From Erythrobasidium yunnanense (lineage: Eukaryota; Basidiomycota; Cystobasidiomycetes; Erythrobasidiales; Erythrobasidiaceae), in assembly GCA_001600175.1 (NCBI GenBank), contig BCJC01000002.1:372001-436000 (forward strand): a DNA stretch of 64,000 nucleotides. The letters are read 5' to 3'. The notes under the pieces were generated by a model. It was not told where the DNA came from and ran no database searches. It saw only the letters and a program-made list of their open reading frames with translations. Shown here one piece after another: positions 12,701 to 24,217 of the stretch. Made by a program: the position numbers and the translations under genes. Positions within the stretch are counted from its first letter, which is position 1. Each line of letters starts with the position of its first letter.

Positions 12701-14119
12701 ATGGGCGATGGAGCTGAGAGGCCTGCGGAGCCGGCGTGCATCATCGACCATCTCCGAGGGCGACGAAAGGGAAGCTACAGTAGCCGAAGAGAACACACAA
12801 GTCGAAGCCATCCAGGAATCTCCTATCCTGCCAGTCATTTCGCCAGAGACGCCTTCAGCCGAAGTCCGAACAAAGCAGAACAAGAAGAAGTTGGGAGCCG
12901 CAAAAAAGGTAGCCGGCGGATGGTGGAATATACTCAAGAACCGTAAAGCAAGTGGAGACAAGAAGAAAGCAGGCGCTGAAAGTCAGATACAGCCTTTCTA
13001 TGCAGGAGACTCATCAGCAGCCGGTTCTTCCAGTAGTCTGGTTCCTCCGCCTCTTACACGCGGTTCAAGCACGTCGAATTTGCATGATACGGTAGACAGG
13101 CCGGTCTCGCCTTCGTATCAGTCCTCGCCTTTCCCTCAGAAGGACTCACAAGATCCGAAAGGCGCTCTACCACTAGGCTCGCAAGAGAGTCCAGAGAATC
13201 AGACGAGTCTATTGCCGGATTCTTTAGCTCCGCCGTCGCAGAAGAAGGATGGCTTGCGGGTGGAAGTGCCGTCACCACGCCTGCGCAAAGTCTCCTCTTC
13301 AACGCGGAAATCGATTCGCAGAGGAGCTTCGACCGCTGCTTCTCCCAGATCACGTCGGTCCTCAATGTACAGCTTCGACCTAGACGTGGACACACCTCGC
13401 TCGGACGCGTTCGACTTTCCTCTTTCGCCAGCTTCAGCTATATCGCCCACCTCACCCGGTGGCGTGAGCTCCTTGAGCATCTCTCCGATAGCTTTCAACG
13501 CCCTCATGGATGGCGCATTAAGCTTCTCGACTGCAGAGGACGGCAGTCTTACGGCCAATCCAGTCAGTCCCGGTCACAAACGGCACAAGAGCACTAGCTC
13601 GGTCCACAAGTCTCGGCCAGTCAGTGTAGCTTCAGAGCGGAATGGACCCTCTCCTCGTGTGTCGAAGCGGTTCAGCAAGCGGTCTTCGATCCTACCGCCT
13701 CCTGCTCTGGATCTACTCAAGGAAAGCCCGTCTGAGCCGGTTCCGAAGATACCGGATCAGTATAGAACGCCTACGAGCGGTAACGCAATTACCAGCACAT
13801 TCCCCAGCATTCCTGCCATCACGGCCTCGCCGCCATATGACCTGAAGTATCATCCTTATGCCGTCAGAAGTCTGAAAGAGTATGAAGACTGTCTAGACGA
13901 ATGGGAGCTGGTGAGTACGATAATTTGCTGACAAGATAGTAGGCTGAAAAGAGCGGCTTTTCCAGTTCGTTGTCCGGGCGAAGGAGGAAGAAGGTCTGGA
14001 CGGCCGCGAGGTAAGATTGGCTCGTCTTCGCGTTGTGCTGTATACTGATTATGTTCCAACAGCTAAGCGCTCTCATACCACGTCTGCAATGTGCTTGGCC
14101 TTCTACCTGGGAAGAATGA
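6729..14119 (+). CDS. DUF1765 (UPF0592) protein, very large
   Basis: Fourteen exons, 2,219 residues: 6729-6746, 6820-9780, 9838-10442, 10496-10642, 10702-10785, 10839-10996, 11047-11158, 11216-11636, 11695-12182, 12232-12335, 12390-12534, 12596-13910, 13966-14010, 14063-14119. The first exon (MNSHYN) is the weakest part, because the frame is open upstream of the long exon but has no ATG. The first 1,100 residues are Ser/Thr/Gln-rich and look disordered. The middle (about 1,170 to 1,730) is the recognisable fungal DUF1765 region, with LLYDWVDALFEDL, LLNWAIEKLNGK, TGNWLIRWTATDSDLPF and YFLRLLVYRLARLGN. A second Ser-rich low-complexity tail follows. The yeast relative is, as I recall, YDL073W (AHK1), tied to osmotic signalling; that link is from memory. 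Role here unknown. The 57-nt intron 9781-9837 has no stop and keeps frame if retained. Confidence 0.75.
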
Positions 14120-14239
14120 TTGAAGTATCGCATGCAGTCCATGATCAGTATAGATGGGAGAAGTTGGGAAAGTTCTGCTGTTGTATCACCACACTGCATA
14201 TTATTACGGTTGTTATCTGTACATCCTGCTTGTAGTAAT

Positions 14240-14923
14240 CTAATTGGGCCCGAAGTCGCCGCACTGGAAATACTTGGAATTGAAGTGCATCTCCCTGAGA
14301 GGAGAGAGGGCGTCAGTCAATGCTGCAAAATATATGTGATACAATCGCGCACCATTCGCGAAGGTTGTCCCATTCAGAAGAAGACAGGTCCGCCAAGTCG
14401 TCTATCGGCGCATCGATGGGCGTGAGCATGTCCTACGAGGTGCACCTAGTCAGTCTGATAAGTCATAGTAGAGGTAAGGACGGCTACCATATCAAATGAC
14501 TGCTTCGCTAGACCACGACTGGCGTCTCTACCGGCGAAATTGCCTGCATACTCCCGTCAGCAAGGATCGCAAGAGGATTGTTATCAGCCCACCGTATGGT
14601 CCTCCAGGCCCGTAGAAGCTGCGACCAGTACTGACATCGTATACCTTGCCGCGAATCGCAAAGAGGATAGGGGCAGCAGGACCGGCGGTTCCATCGAACT
14701 GCCGCAGCGAACGAGGTGTATATGACTTCCAGACGACGCTTTCAGGCTGTCTTGAGGGCATCCAGGAGTAGTCCTCGAGATGTGAAGTCGCGATACTCTT
14801 GCTGGTCGTCCCGGTGGACTTTGCGAGGATAGGGTAGGCCAGATAGAGCAGCACGACGAGCAGGACGATATTGACAGGCTGGAAATTCGTGAAACTGCTC
14901 TTCAGCTCGTCTACAAAGGCCAT
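14240..14923 (-). CDS. DAP1: Dap1-like membrane-associated heme-binding protein (MAPR family)
   Basis: Exons 14593-14923, 14488-14543, 14353-14432 and 14240-14294; 173 residues. MAPR proteins have a cytochrome-b5-like fold, bind heme through tyrosine and support P450 enzymes such as Erg11 in sterol synthesis. Seen: an N-terminal membrane anchor (VLLVVLLYLAYPIL), then YTPRSLRQFDGT, ILFAIRGKVYDVSTGRSFYG, GGPYGNFAGRDASRGLA with the candidate heme tyrosines, LTPIDAPIDDL and the closing REWEMHFNSKY. The three introns are canonical and the exons sum to whole codons. Only 74 bp separate its start from that of the arrestin-like gene on the other strand, so the promoter must be shared. Confident as a MAPR member; one-to-one orthology with yeast DAP1 is inferred. 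Confidence 0.9.
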
Positions 14924-14946
14924 GTTAGATATTGCTAAAAGCGTGA

Positions 14947-14976
14947 CGAGAAGAGCTTGCTTTTTGGCTCTTCTCG
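14947..14976. promoter_or_regulatory. perfect 10-bp inverted repeat in a bidirectional promoter
   Basis: CGAGAAGAGC at 14947-14956 and its exact reverse complement GCTCTTCTCG at 14967-14976, with a 10-base spacer that includes a run of five T. It is centred within about one base of the midpoint between the Dap1 and arrestin start codons. It may be a symmetric factor-binding site or a hairpin. Confidence 0.7.
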
Positions 14977-14997
14977 CATGCTGGACCCGACTTCAAT

Positions 14998-16666
14998 ATG
15001 GCCAAGAAGCTGCTGTCGAGCGCTGAGCTCAAGGTCAAGATAGCTACAGATCTATGGTTCTTGCTCCCATCACCGCCGGGTCAGCCTGCCCAAGATACCG
15101 TCGTCGAAGGATCTGTAGTTCTGTATCTCCCATCAACGCGCAAAGTCAAGAAGCTAGATGTCGAACTGGTATGCTAATCATACGCAGACTCTTGCAGCGA
15201 AAAGCCTGAAGCTTTCAACGTTCCAGGTTGGCCGACAGAACATGTTTCTGCTGAAACGCTATGAACAATACGATACTCTGCGCAAGAAGGTCACTTTGGA
15301 AATCAATGATGAGCTTAAGAGTGGAGAGCATGAATTCAGATGGTCCTTCATTGTCCCTGCAAATACTGCGGTACGTCTTCTCCGACTCCGCTTGACAAAT
15401 CGTATAATTAGCCAATGAATTTCTTCACCAAACCTGCATCATAGCCCTACGAACGGTAAGGATAGCCCCTCTGTACGTACTAATGCAAAAAGCTCGCTGA
15501 CAGTTGACCCTAGGTCCGACTATGGACGGACATATCACAAGATCAAGGCGATTGCGTATGGTTGTGGTCGGCTTGGTGCAGATCTCGTCACAGAATCTCC
15601 TGAGATAGGCCTTGGTGTGTCTGCCTTGCGCTATCCTGACCGTACTCTTATGCTGACATATGTGAGATCAGTCAATAATGCCAACGAGCCTGGCCAAGCT
15701 GCGCAAGGATTCTCTGCAGATACCGAGACAACACACGAGGTTCTTGGTCCACTCAGGGTGCACCTCTTCTCCAAATATTTCCTAATTGCAGGCTACCTGC
15801 GGCTTGCTCTTTCGCTTCCTGGAGTCGCAGAAGCAGTTCGGATAGATGACATAGCAGTCATCCTCAAGCAGGACGTCACCTTGCAACATATGCTGGAGCC
15901 AGAGAGAACAGAGCAGATGAAGGCCAAGCGAGTCCTGCTGTGGAGCATGAATGCAGAGGAGAAGGGCACAATGCTGGCTGCAGAACAGGATTTTGCGATA
16001 GTGCGACAGATGCGCTTAGCAGACGACGATACGATACGGCCGAGCAGCAATCCCCTCTCCGAAACTGGCATCCGCGTGTCGCACACCTTGCAGACCGTCG
16101 TCCGCTTTACGCCCCTGACAGAAGACGGCAGAATGGAGACGAAAGAGATGAAGATATCACACGAATGCAAACTTAGCTCGTGCGACTGTATGATCGGAAA
16201 TCTGCAACTGCCTTCGTACAGCAAAGAAGATCCGATAACGCAGGGCCGACAAAAAGGGAAGGGTCACGCTTCTCAGTGCTTGTGCACCATTGGAGCGAAG
16301 GAGGGAAGGCAGGAGATGGAGCGGATGTACGGTGTAGACCCAGAATCGCTGGGTGCAGCTCTACATTTCGGCTCTGCGATTCGAGGGAGGAACGAGGCGT
16401 GGAAACCTGACGAAGAGTATGGACAAGAGCTGGAAGAAGCTATGCGTGCCAGATCGCGGTCGAGGTCGCCTTGGCCAGGTCGCTCACCTGCGACTTCACC
16501 TTTTACTGGACGATCCCCCTCGAATAGTCGACCGCCCTCACGTAGTGGGAGCCTGGGTCCGCATACGCAATTTGCAAGCTATAGCGTGCCTAGCGGTAGT
16601 AGGGACCAGTCGACTTCGAGAAGTCGGGATGCCACAGCAGGGATGGCCAGCATGCGTCTTTCATAA
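14998..16666 (+). CDS. arrestin-domain protein
   Basis: Exons 14998-15168, 15227-15370, 15445-15455, 15514-15614 and 15672-16666; 473 residues. Alpha-arrestins link membrane transporters or receptors to ubiquitin ligases and endocytosis. Seen: an N-terminal arrestin sandwich (VVEGSVVLYLP, SGEHEFRWSFIVPAN, YERSDYGRTYHKIKAIA), then an arrestin-C region (SHTLQTVVRFTP, LSSCDCMIGNLQLPSYS). The tail after residue 400 is rich in Ser, Arg and Pro with several RSPS-like stretches. No clear PPxY motif was found, so Rsp5 binding would need another mode. Exon 3 is 11 nt. The 57-nt segment 15615-15671 has a gtgtgt donor, a ctgac branch and a cag end, but is also open and in frame, so it may be intron or coding. 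The start is the first ATG after the shared promoter. Confidence 0.82.
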
Positions 16667-17005
16667 GCATAATATCGGTTATAGCTTGCTCATACATAGA
16701 GAGCATGTACAATAGATGGGTAATAACGCGTGTCACTGGTCGCGTCAATTGAGAGCATTTGATCGGACATTGAGACAGCTTGGAAAGCTGCGACTGCCTC
16801 AGCAGCTTCTCATAAAAGCTAGTGCTGCACAATGAACGTATAGGTGCGACTTCATCTTGGTTCCGGACACTCGGAGTAGGCCGGCTGTCCTTGATTGGCC
16901 CTTGATTTCTTATCTTTCCGACAAATCGTCTCGAGGCTTTCTCTCCCCTCTCTTTCTTCTTCGTATCTTTGACAAATCCCATCAAAGACCGTCCATCATA
17001 ATACG
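16667..17005. other. intergen arrestin to ammonium transporter
   Basis: About 340 bases that must hold the ammonium transporter promoter. The pyrimidine-rich tract around 16920-16970, just before its start, resembles a fungal core promoter. No GATA cluster was seen by eye. Confidence 0.45.
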
Positions 17006-19455
17006 ATGGTAAACCTTACGTAGGTCTCTGCCTTATCCCGCCAAGCGAGCTGTCAAGAAAAGACAGCCGCGATGGGCTTATCATCGAAAAAGACTGATAA
17101 GGGTTTTGCGACTCGGCGCGCCTTCATTTTGGCAGCTACGGTATCCTCAGTACTGCAGGACCTACAGATCCATCAGATGTCACCATCCTTCCCGGTATGC
17201 TGCCTCTTCAAACGCCAGAAATCCGCTATCATCTCGCTGGGCTGGATGGATGGCTGCGCTCATGGCGTGTCGGAGTTTGGCTGACAGGGACGTCTGATTG
17301 AAACTGACAGGCTCTGATCTTATCGCTACAAATGATGCTGGAACCGTCATTGCAGCCTACAATCCTGGTGATATCGCCTGGATCCGTAAGCCAAGCCCTT
17401 CCAAATCTTCCTCCCAAAAGTCAGCTTTCTGATACATGCTTGCTACACAGTAACATGTACAGCTCTAGGTGAGATCTTACGCTTCTGTGGAAGAGCGGGC
17501 GAGTCTGACAGGTTCATTCGACCCAAAAAGTCTTCATCATGATACCGGGTGAGCGATATTGTCGAGTTAGCCGCAGCAATGGTAACTGACATTTCGATCT
17601 GCTAGGACTTGGATACCTGTTCGTTCCATCCATATTGACCACGCAGAGGATACGTGCTGACTACTTTCTGGATCAGATACTCCGGTCTCGTTCGTCGGAA
17701 GAATGCCCTTCGTGGGTGACAGAAACCTTCCAGTGAGATCGCATAGGCTCACTGTGTTTGTTGCAGACATGCTATTATGTACGATGCTGTGTCTTTCGGT
17801 CATCTCCTTCGAGTGGTTGTGGGTCTCTACGCTTCCTGACACCTGATCATGGCTGACAGGCATCAACAACGACAGCTTCTGGGGCTATTCATTGACATTT
17901 TCCGGGGGAGGAAGTGCATGGATTGGTAACCTGCGACACTTTGGCTTCATGGGAGTCCTCGAGCAGCCTATTCCCGGAGCCAATAACAAGGTACCAGCGA
18001 TCGTATATGCCATCTACCAGCAACAATTCGCAGCCCTCGTTCCCGCAATTGCTATTGGTGCAGCTTGCGAGCGTGGTCGCGTTCTTCCCGTCATTCCCTT
18101 TACTTTCGCCTGGGGAACGATAGTTTACAACGTGATCGCACATAACGTCTGGAACCGTGAGCGCCTTCTTGTCGTTCCTTGAGACAGCACTGACGCTTTG
18201 TACTCAGCCAACGGGTGGGCATTCAAGCTTGGTGTTCTCGATTACGCAGGCGGCGGTCCCGTCGAAATCTGTTCAGGAGTCACCGGTCTCGTCTACAGTT
18301 TATACATCGGCAAGCGTAAAGGATGGGGTACAGACAGACTTCAGTATGCTCCTCACTCTGTCGCGCATGTTTTCTTGGGCACTATCCTGCTGTGGTTCGG
18401 CTGGCTTGGGTAAGTGGATCAATGTCTTAATAGTGGTCTCGCTCATCATGAAGCTTGCAGATTCAACGGAGGCTCTACTTTCGCCGCAAACTTGAAGGCG
18501 GCTATGGCCATCACAACGACCAACATGGCGGCCAGTTTTGGCGGAGTTACATGGATGCTGCTCGATTGGCGTCACTTTCACAAGTGGTCCGTCGTCGGCT
18601 TCTGCACTGGTGCTATCTCAGGTCTTGTAGCCATCACTCCTGCTGCCGGGTGCGTAGATTCTTGCCCATATTACCAATCTATCTGACTTTTCTATTCGCA
18701 GATTCGTCGGTGTCCCAGCCTCTGTCCTCATCGGAGTAGCAGCTGCAGCAATCAGCAACTGGCTTACACGTCTAAAGATCTGGTTCAACTTCGACGACAC
18801 CCTCGATATCTTTGCTTGTCACGGAATCTCAGGGATGGTCGGCCTCTTCCTTACTGGAATCTTCGCACAATCAAGCGTCACTGCTAATGATGGCATCTCT
18901 GCTATCAATGGTGGCTGGCTCGATGGGTAAGCTGCTGTCTACCCTGCAAGCCATTGCCTAGCCCTGTACTGACCATCATCCTGCAGCAACTGGATTCAGC
19001 TGGGCTACCAAATGGCTTGGATCTGTTACGCGACTGCTTACACTGCTGTCGGCACCTATGTGATTATGTTCATCAGTGAGTGTGCCTCCCAAAGCTGCCA
19101 CTTATACCTCGGCTAATCGATATACTTCCCAACAGTCGACCACATCCCTTACTGTCACTTCAAGTCTAACGAAGAAGAGGAGACATGTGGACTGGACGAG
19201 ATCGAATGCGGTGAACTCTGCTACGACTACGTGACGCTCAACCGCGATCTAGAAGGCAACTACAGCCCGCACGGCTCAACTTCGCATGATGCCAAAGACA
19301 ACGGCGTCGGAGTGTCTGTTACAGAAACCAACCAACATGGCCCGATGACTTCCTCGCAAATGACGGAGAAGACGGGTCATGGTGACAACGCTCAGCATAC
19401 TGCAGCTGGAGATATCGAGCGGGCAGCACCGCGAGCGCCTATCATGGACCCGTGA
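17006..19455 (+). CDS. ammonium transporter (Mep/Amt family)
   Basis: Fourteen exons, 524 residues: 17006-17019, 17151-17194, 17311-17385, 17451-17468, 17531-17548, 17606-17618, 17677-17711, 17767-17818, 17876-18156, 18208-18409, 18461-18649, 18702-18926, 18987-19075, 19136-19455. It should carry ammonium across the plasma membrane with 11 helices. Seen: YNPGDIAWI, MIPGLGYLYSGLVRRKNAL, SFEWFFWGYSLTFS, PAIAIGAACERGRVLP, NPNGWAFKLGVLDYAGG, SVAHVFLGTILLWFGWLGFNGGS, WSVVGFCTGAISGLVAITP and CHGISGMVGLFLTG, then ELCYDY near the cytosolic tail. The His of the pore (DIFACHGISGMVG) is present. The 5' quarter is shredded into tiny exons (14, 18, 18 and 13 nt among them). The splice at 17818/17876 was chosen because it alone restores FEWFFWGYS in frame. 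The tail is hydrophilic and Thr/Ser-rich. Confidence 0.93.
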
Positions 19456-20045
19456 GGCTAGTTTCGTCGTCCTGACGAACGACACGAGACACTTCAGGAG
19501 AAAATCGTTTATTGTTCCTAGGGTTTTGTCGGTCGCATTCGACTATTCCGATGCATCTGCATAAAGGTGGTCGAATCTTCCATCATTGTATACACAGCAT
19601 CTACGTATAGAGTCTATCCAAGGGGCATGCATCATGAAATATAAACCGGATCCTGCAATCTAGCGATTCGCATCTTGCCTGGGTCATTGCTTCTTCTGCA
19701 TAGAGTAGACAGAACCGCAACAAAAGCAGATAGGAAGATGCAATTCTTGTATAAATTGCAGCCCTCGTTACTCAGTACAAGCCCAACATTGATAAGCTGA
19801 ACAAGAAACAGGACTGTTCGCTGTATAACTACTCTATGTAAAGATTGGAAAAAGAAGGAAGGGGAGCAGGCTAGTAATAAGCTTTGGAGTGTGTACTATT
19901 GAACTGTGATATTCTGGGAGAGGTATGGCTACCGGATACAGCGTTTGATATGGAAGAAGAAACTGCGCCAAGCTCAAATGCGATACGGAATAATCGTCAT
20001 CGTAGCGAGGGCTTTCCTGGGTTTCTGATGCCCAGCTCTTTCTTC
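19456..20045. other. convergent intergen
   Basis: About 590 bases between the 3' ends of the ammonium transporter and bZIP genes, holding both 3' UTRs. AT content is higher than in the flanks. No gene was recognised. Confidence 0.45.
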
Positions 20046-21227
20046 TTAAACGCTGCGGGTACCCATTCCGGTGGGACCTTCTTGACCACCCGACTTTGGT
20101 CCGGTCGCACCGCCAGGACTCGCTACAGGCAAGTCCGCAAGGCCGACTGCAGACAGGAGCGCAATTAGCATGTATATTCTTTGCGAAACATGGTAGAGAA
20201 GCGGTGCCCACCTTTCCGGATGACAAGATCGCGGAGGAAGTTGTTTTCGACTTTGGTCGCTTCGAGCTCTTTTTCGAGCTTCTCAAGCTTGCCGTTGAGT
20301 TCGCGGACAGTGTCTTCAAGCGCAGACTCTCTCTGCTTCTTCTTTACACGGAAGCGAGCTGTTCGTAGCAAGGTAAGCGAGGTGCCGGGATTAGCCGGAA
20401 GCGAACAATTGAGACTGACCTGAAGCAGCGGTGTTTCGTCTTCGTTTGTCATCCTCTGCAGCTATACGATTGAGCTCTGCTAGACGTGCAGCTTCCTCCT
20501 CTGGCGTCTCTCCCTTTTTAGCAGCCAACTCTGCTGCCTGCGCAGCCAGGATCGCAGCTTTCGTGAGCAGGACCTGCTTAGCTGCTGCTTTGCCATTGCT
20601 TGCACTTGTACTAGCACTTGGTGTAGCTGCTGCGACTGTAGGGCTCGCAGACGAGTCTGCTGACAAAGACCCACTATCGCCCGCGGGAGTCGATGCGGCC
20701 GACGATGCAGTTCTCTGTTTTTTGGATGAACGGGTCGTAGGAGCAGCGGGAGTGGGTGCAGCAGGCTGTCCAAGAAGTACATCGTTGATGTTGAAGAGCG
20801 ATTGCTGCTGTCCTTGCCCTGCAGGCTCAGGGAATAAAGTGTTGCTGCCATCGACGCCCACTCCGATTTGCCCAAAGTTTGTGAATAGCTCTGGATCAAA
20901 GGCTGATGGAGCAGTGGTAGTCGAGAACGCATTGAAGCCTCTCTCTAGCGATGGCTGCTGCTGCGTCTGCGCTTGCTCGCTCTGAAACTGCCCAAAAGGC
21001 CTTTTTGCGTACGGCGATGGATCCGGCTTGCTGTCGGTGAGCAGACCAGGCGAGTCTACGTCTGATGTGAATGAAGCTTCATCGAATGCGACTGTCGTCC
21101 ATGCTTCCAGCTGAGCCCGCAGGTCATCGCTCAGAAATCCCCCATTTCCTGCTGCCTGATTCTGCTGGTTCTGCTGCTGTTCTGGCTGGATCGTATTGAG
21201 ATACGACAACCACGACGTCGTAGACAT
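20046..21227 (-). CDS. bZIP transcription factor, Cys-3/Met4 type
   Basis: Exons 20420-21227, 20212-20358 and 20046-20146; 351 residues. The basic region RRRNTAASARFRVKKKQRE followed by a leucine zipper (ALEDTVRELNGKLEKLEKEL) is of the type seen in Neurospora CYS-3 and related Met4/MetR regulators of sulfur uptake and methionine synthesis. Family knowledge: these bind DNA as dimers and are controlled by sulfur supply. The N-terminal 230 residues are Gln/Ser/Ala-rich with acidic patches and probably include an activation domain; an Ala-rich helix precedes the basic region. The short C-terminal exon (VGLADLPVASPGG onward) carries no known motif. The first intron splits the basic region at ASA/RFR. 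Specific target genes cannot be told from sequence. Confidence 0.85.
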
Positions 21228-21833
21228 CGTGCCAGCTAATTTCTAGTCCTCTCCCTCACAACTACTTGAATTGTCGAACTCCGATGTTGTTGGTAGCTCA
21301 AAGAGCGCTGATTGAAGGCTCAATCAAGGCAATCGGCGGCTGAGTATACTGGAATTGATGAATGTCCAGTATGCTACTTTTCAAGCAATGAAACAGGTAT
21401 CCCTGCTGTGTTCCTTGCTGTCGCAGCTCAAGCTTCCGAAGTGAGCTGGATCAGCACGCCATCGGGTAAAGTGCTGCATGAAATGGAAAAATGAGTGGGA
21501 GACGGTGTGTACAACCAACACGACAGGTACTCTAATACGCGAGACAACATGTAGGTGTAGATGCCTTGCGTCTGCCTGCTGGGCCTCGAAGCTATTGTAT
21601 CCAAGTTCCTCGGACGCGAGAACTTTGTTTGGTAATTATGTCTCTGTAACGTATCGCTGTGAATTTTCTGATTGCCTGCGTCGATATCAATCTGCTTTCT
21701 CCTGATCGCGAGATGCTCCCGGATCTTTCGAAATGGCTTACGGGACAGCAGGAAGGTATCGCGGTGATAGGCCTTCGTTCAGTCGCACTTCGAAATGACT
21801 ACGCCTTCGAAGACTACTTCCCAGCGTCGAGGC
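21228..21833. other. intergen bZIP promoter side
   Basis: About 600 bases upstream of the bZIP gene and downstream of the HAD gene, both on the minus strand. Open frames on the plus strand here are short and unlike any family. No repeat was seen. Confidence 0.45.
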
Positions 21834-22983
21834 TTATGCTTGTGGCCGGAAGATGCGGTCCAGAAAAGCACCAACTCCGCCTTCGTCGTTTGAAATTGTC
21901 GTATACGTTGCCGCTTCTTTCGCGAGCTGCAGCATTGCTGTATCAGTATTCTCCCCTTCCATATCCTCTAACACTCACCGGCATCCCATTAGCCATAGCT
22001 ACGCTATACCCCGCTTCCCGAAACATCGCGATATCGTTCTCTCCATCCCCGAATACTAGGGCATTCTTCGTTGACAAGCCTAGATGCTGACATATTTTGG
22101 CTAAAGCTGTGCCTTTGTTCGTTGCTGGATCGTGCACTTCCAGGATAAAGGGTATCGCGCGCGTTATGCCTAATGTCGGGTACTTCGCAGCGAGCGTTTC
22201 GATGTATTCTGAACAAGCAGCGCAAAGTCAACAAGAGATCTTTTTGTGCACAGAATAGTGCTCACCTTCCACGTTCTTCGGATCCGCGCACACCGTGACT
22301 TTAATGACCTTCATCTCTCCACTCCCTACTTTCCTCAGCACTTCCTCACGGTCCTCAATAGCGCTCTTGACGTTCGTATCGTATTTCTTTGCAATGTTCA
22401 ACCAATCCGGCCCGCCTTTCTCTTCGTTTACAAGCAGGCATTCTTCTTCATCGAAGAGGAAGGTCGCGCGATTCGCTGAGTGGAGTTCGGAGATGAGAGA
22501 GAGGACTATTTGAGGATCGAGATGAACAATGTCGATTATCTTGTTGTCTGTTTCGTAGATCACGCTATTTCGTAGACTTCAGTTACAGCTTTCAGAAGAA
22601 CAGGGAAGGCGGACTGCGCACCTGCCGTGCGCATGAGAAGCTGGGAAAGGATGGAGATCTAGCTCTTGCCGTAGATGCAGACATGAGCAGAACTGTTTTC
22701 CAGAGGATATGACGATTGGAAGGTTGGGGCGCGTCTGCACAGTATATAAGCGGCATCAGTATATGCGTTCGCAGTATCTGTGTGATAGGCTGGAAGCTCT
22801 CGCTCAAGAAGCTTCTTGTTCAGAGGCCCCTTCAAGCTCGTGCTTCCTACACACCTTGCGAATATGCTTGATAGCCTGTACGGTCCGTTCGTGCATGACA
22901 TGCTTGCTTGAGAGTAGTGTACCATCGACGTCGCAGGCTATCAGATGAATGTCCTCTGCTTTTGGAAGAGGCCGCTCGGTCAT
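21834..22983 (-). CDS. Cof-type HAD superfamily phosphatase
   Basis: Exons 22855-22983, 22622-22734, 22266-22564, 21979-22208 and 21834-21926; 287 residues. Cof/SupH-type HAD enzymes remove phosphate from sugar phosphates, nucleotides or cofactors through an aspartyl-phosphate. Seen: motif I IACDVDGTLL, motif II ending in ISSGKQ, the lysine of motif III in NKGTALAKI and motif IV GDGENDIAMF, all intact. The large cap segment between motifs II and III is present, as expected for this subgroup. The chosen Met (MTERPLPKAED) lies 12 residues before motif I; an upstream Met at 23076 in the same frame is less likely because it adds an unrelated leader. All four introns are canonical. The substrate is not predictable. 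Confidence 0.88.
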
Positions 22984-23814
22984 TGCAAGGTGCTTGGACA
23001 CGCCGTCCAGTCTACGTGCTGACGCCAGGTTGCCAGGTGTGGATAATGAGAAGGTATAGGTTGGATTGATTTGCAAGAGAACAGTATGTCAGAGTTGATG
23101 CGAGTAGGGAAAAGCCACAAAGTCGGAGTTTGGAAACTGCCCGACGTGCTTTATGTCCAGGGTTGACTAGATGCAAGCATACAAGATATTCGACACGCTG
23201 TGATGTGTGACAGCTAGTGAATATGGTGAGCATTGCATTTATTGAATGTCGGCATCGTTCGGTTACTCAGGAGCAGGGCGGTCTTTCAGCATATTCAGTT
23301 CGGAGGCATGGGTCAGCAGCCGAGAGAGGTGAAGTACGACAATGTAAGCAAGCATTGCAGCTGCTGCTGCTATGGGAAGAAGCGGGAGTCTGGGGCAAGA
23401 CCGTCCCTGTGCCTGATGGATAGGGGTAATTTAGACAGCATGATAGCAAAGAGCAAGTACGCCCCTCGCCCGAGCACAGGGAATACACCAGTAAGAGATA
23501 GAATGTTACCAAACGTGCTCATAAAGGCGACAGCAAAGCAATTCAAGGATGGCTCTGAGCAGCAGAAGGTGAACAACAGCTTGAACGCGTCGTCGGATGT
23601 AGTCGCTACGTGAGTACCCGACAAGACACCGTTATGGCGTACGTGTCGATCTCTTTTCATGGGCGTCATCTGTTCTGCAAGCTTTCAAGGTCCCCGCTTT
23701 CTAGCAGTGACGTGGCCGCCGAGTACTTCAACTTGAATTGCAACTTCGTTTCTTTCCTTCCTACCATCCACAACTCCCAAACACACATAAACACTCACAA
23801 CCTACTCATCTACA
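22984..23814. other. divergent intergen HAD / GRG-1
   Basis: About 830 bases between divergent starts, the longest intergen in the window. It should contain the GRG-1 promoter. A TGACGTGG string lies at 23708-23715, about 100 bases before the GRG-1 start, and resembles an ATF/CREB-type site. No coding region was recognised. Confidence 0.5.
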
Positions 23815-24217
23815 ATGGAGTCAATCAAGAACGCTGCCACCGCCGTCTCAGAGTCCGTCTCAGGAACGTGAGTACAACATCCCAAACTCGCCCCAAATCG
23901 TCTGAGGGTGTTACTGATGCTTCTTTTTGATGGTGTAGTTCGGCTGGTGCTCAAAAAGAAGCAAATAAGCAGCAGGCACAGAACTCCAACGCTGGCGTAG
24001 GCGAGCGAGCCTCCGTGAGTCGATTTGGACTTTCTCTCCTTAAAAGCAAGAACTGATGACTTAACTTCTACTACAGGCCGCTGTATCAGCCCTTGGCAAC
24101 AAGAAGGATGAGACCGCTGCCGACGCAAAGAAGGTCCGTCTTGCCCCACCTTTTTCTTGAAAAGAGGCTCGCTGACGCTTCTTCTATCTACAGGAGAACG
24201 CCAAGCAGAACATCTAA
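23815..24217 (+). CDS. GRG-1/CCG-1-like small stress protein
   Basis: Exons 23815-23867, 23939-24014, 24077-24133 and 24194-24217; 69 residues. The Neurospora relative (glucose-repressible gene 1, clock-controlled gene 1) is strongly induced by glucose loss, stress and the circadian clock; its molecular role is unknown. Seen: start MESIKNAATAVSE, the family core QKEANKQQAQNSNAGVGER, and the closing ENAKQNI. The protein is hydrophilic, Ala/Lys/Asn-rich and has no membrane segment. Length and motif spacing match the family well. The last coding exon is 24 nt. The long upstream region and the pyrimidine-rich, A-rich leader suggest strong regulated expression. Confidence 0.93.

Noticed and set aside
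17819-17875. Apparent frame break in the ammonium transporter after FEW
   Set aside because: Using donor gtgggt and the acceptor at 17875 restores FEWFFWGYS without any frame change.
20009-20130. A second open frame at the bZIP 3' end (KKVPPEWVPAAF...) that looks coding
   Set aside because: The preceding exon ends in phase 1, and no nearby acceptor leads into that frame.
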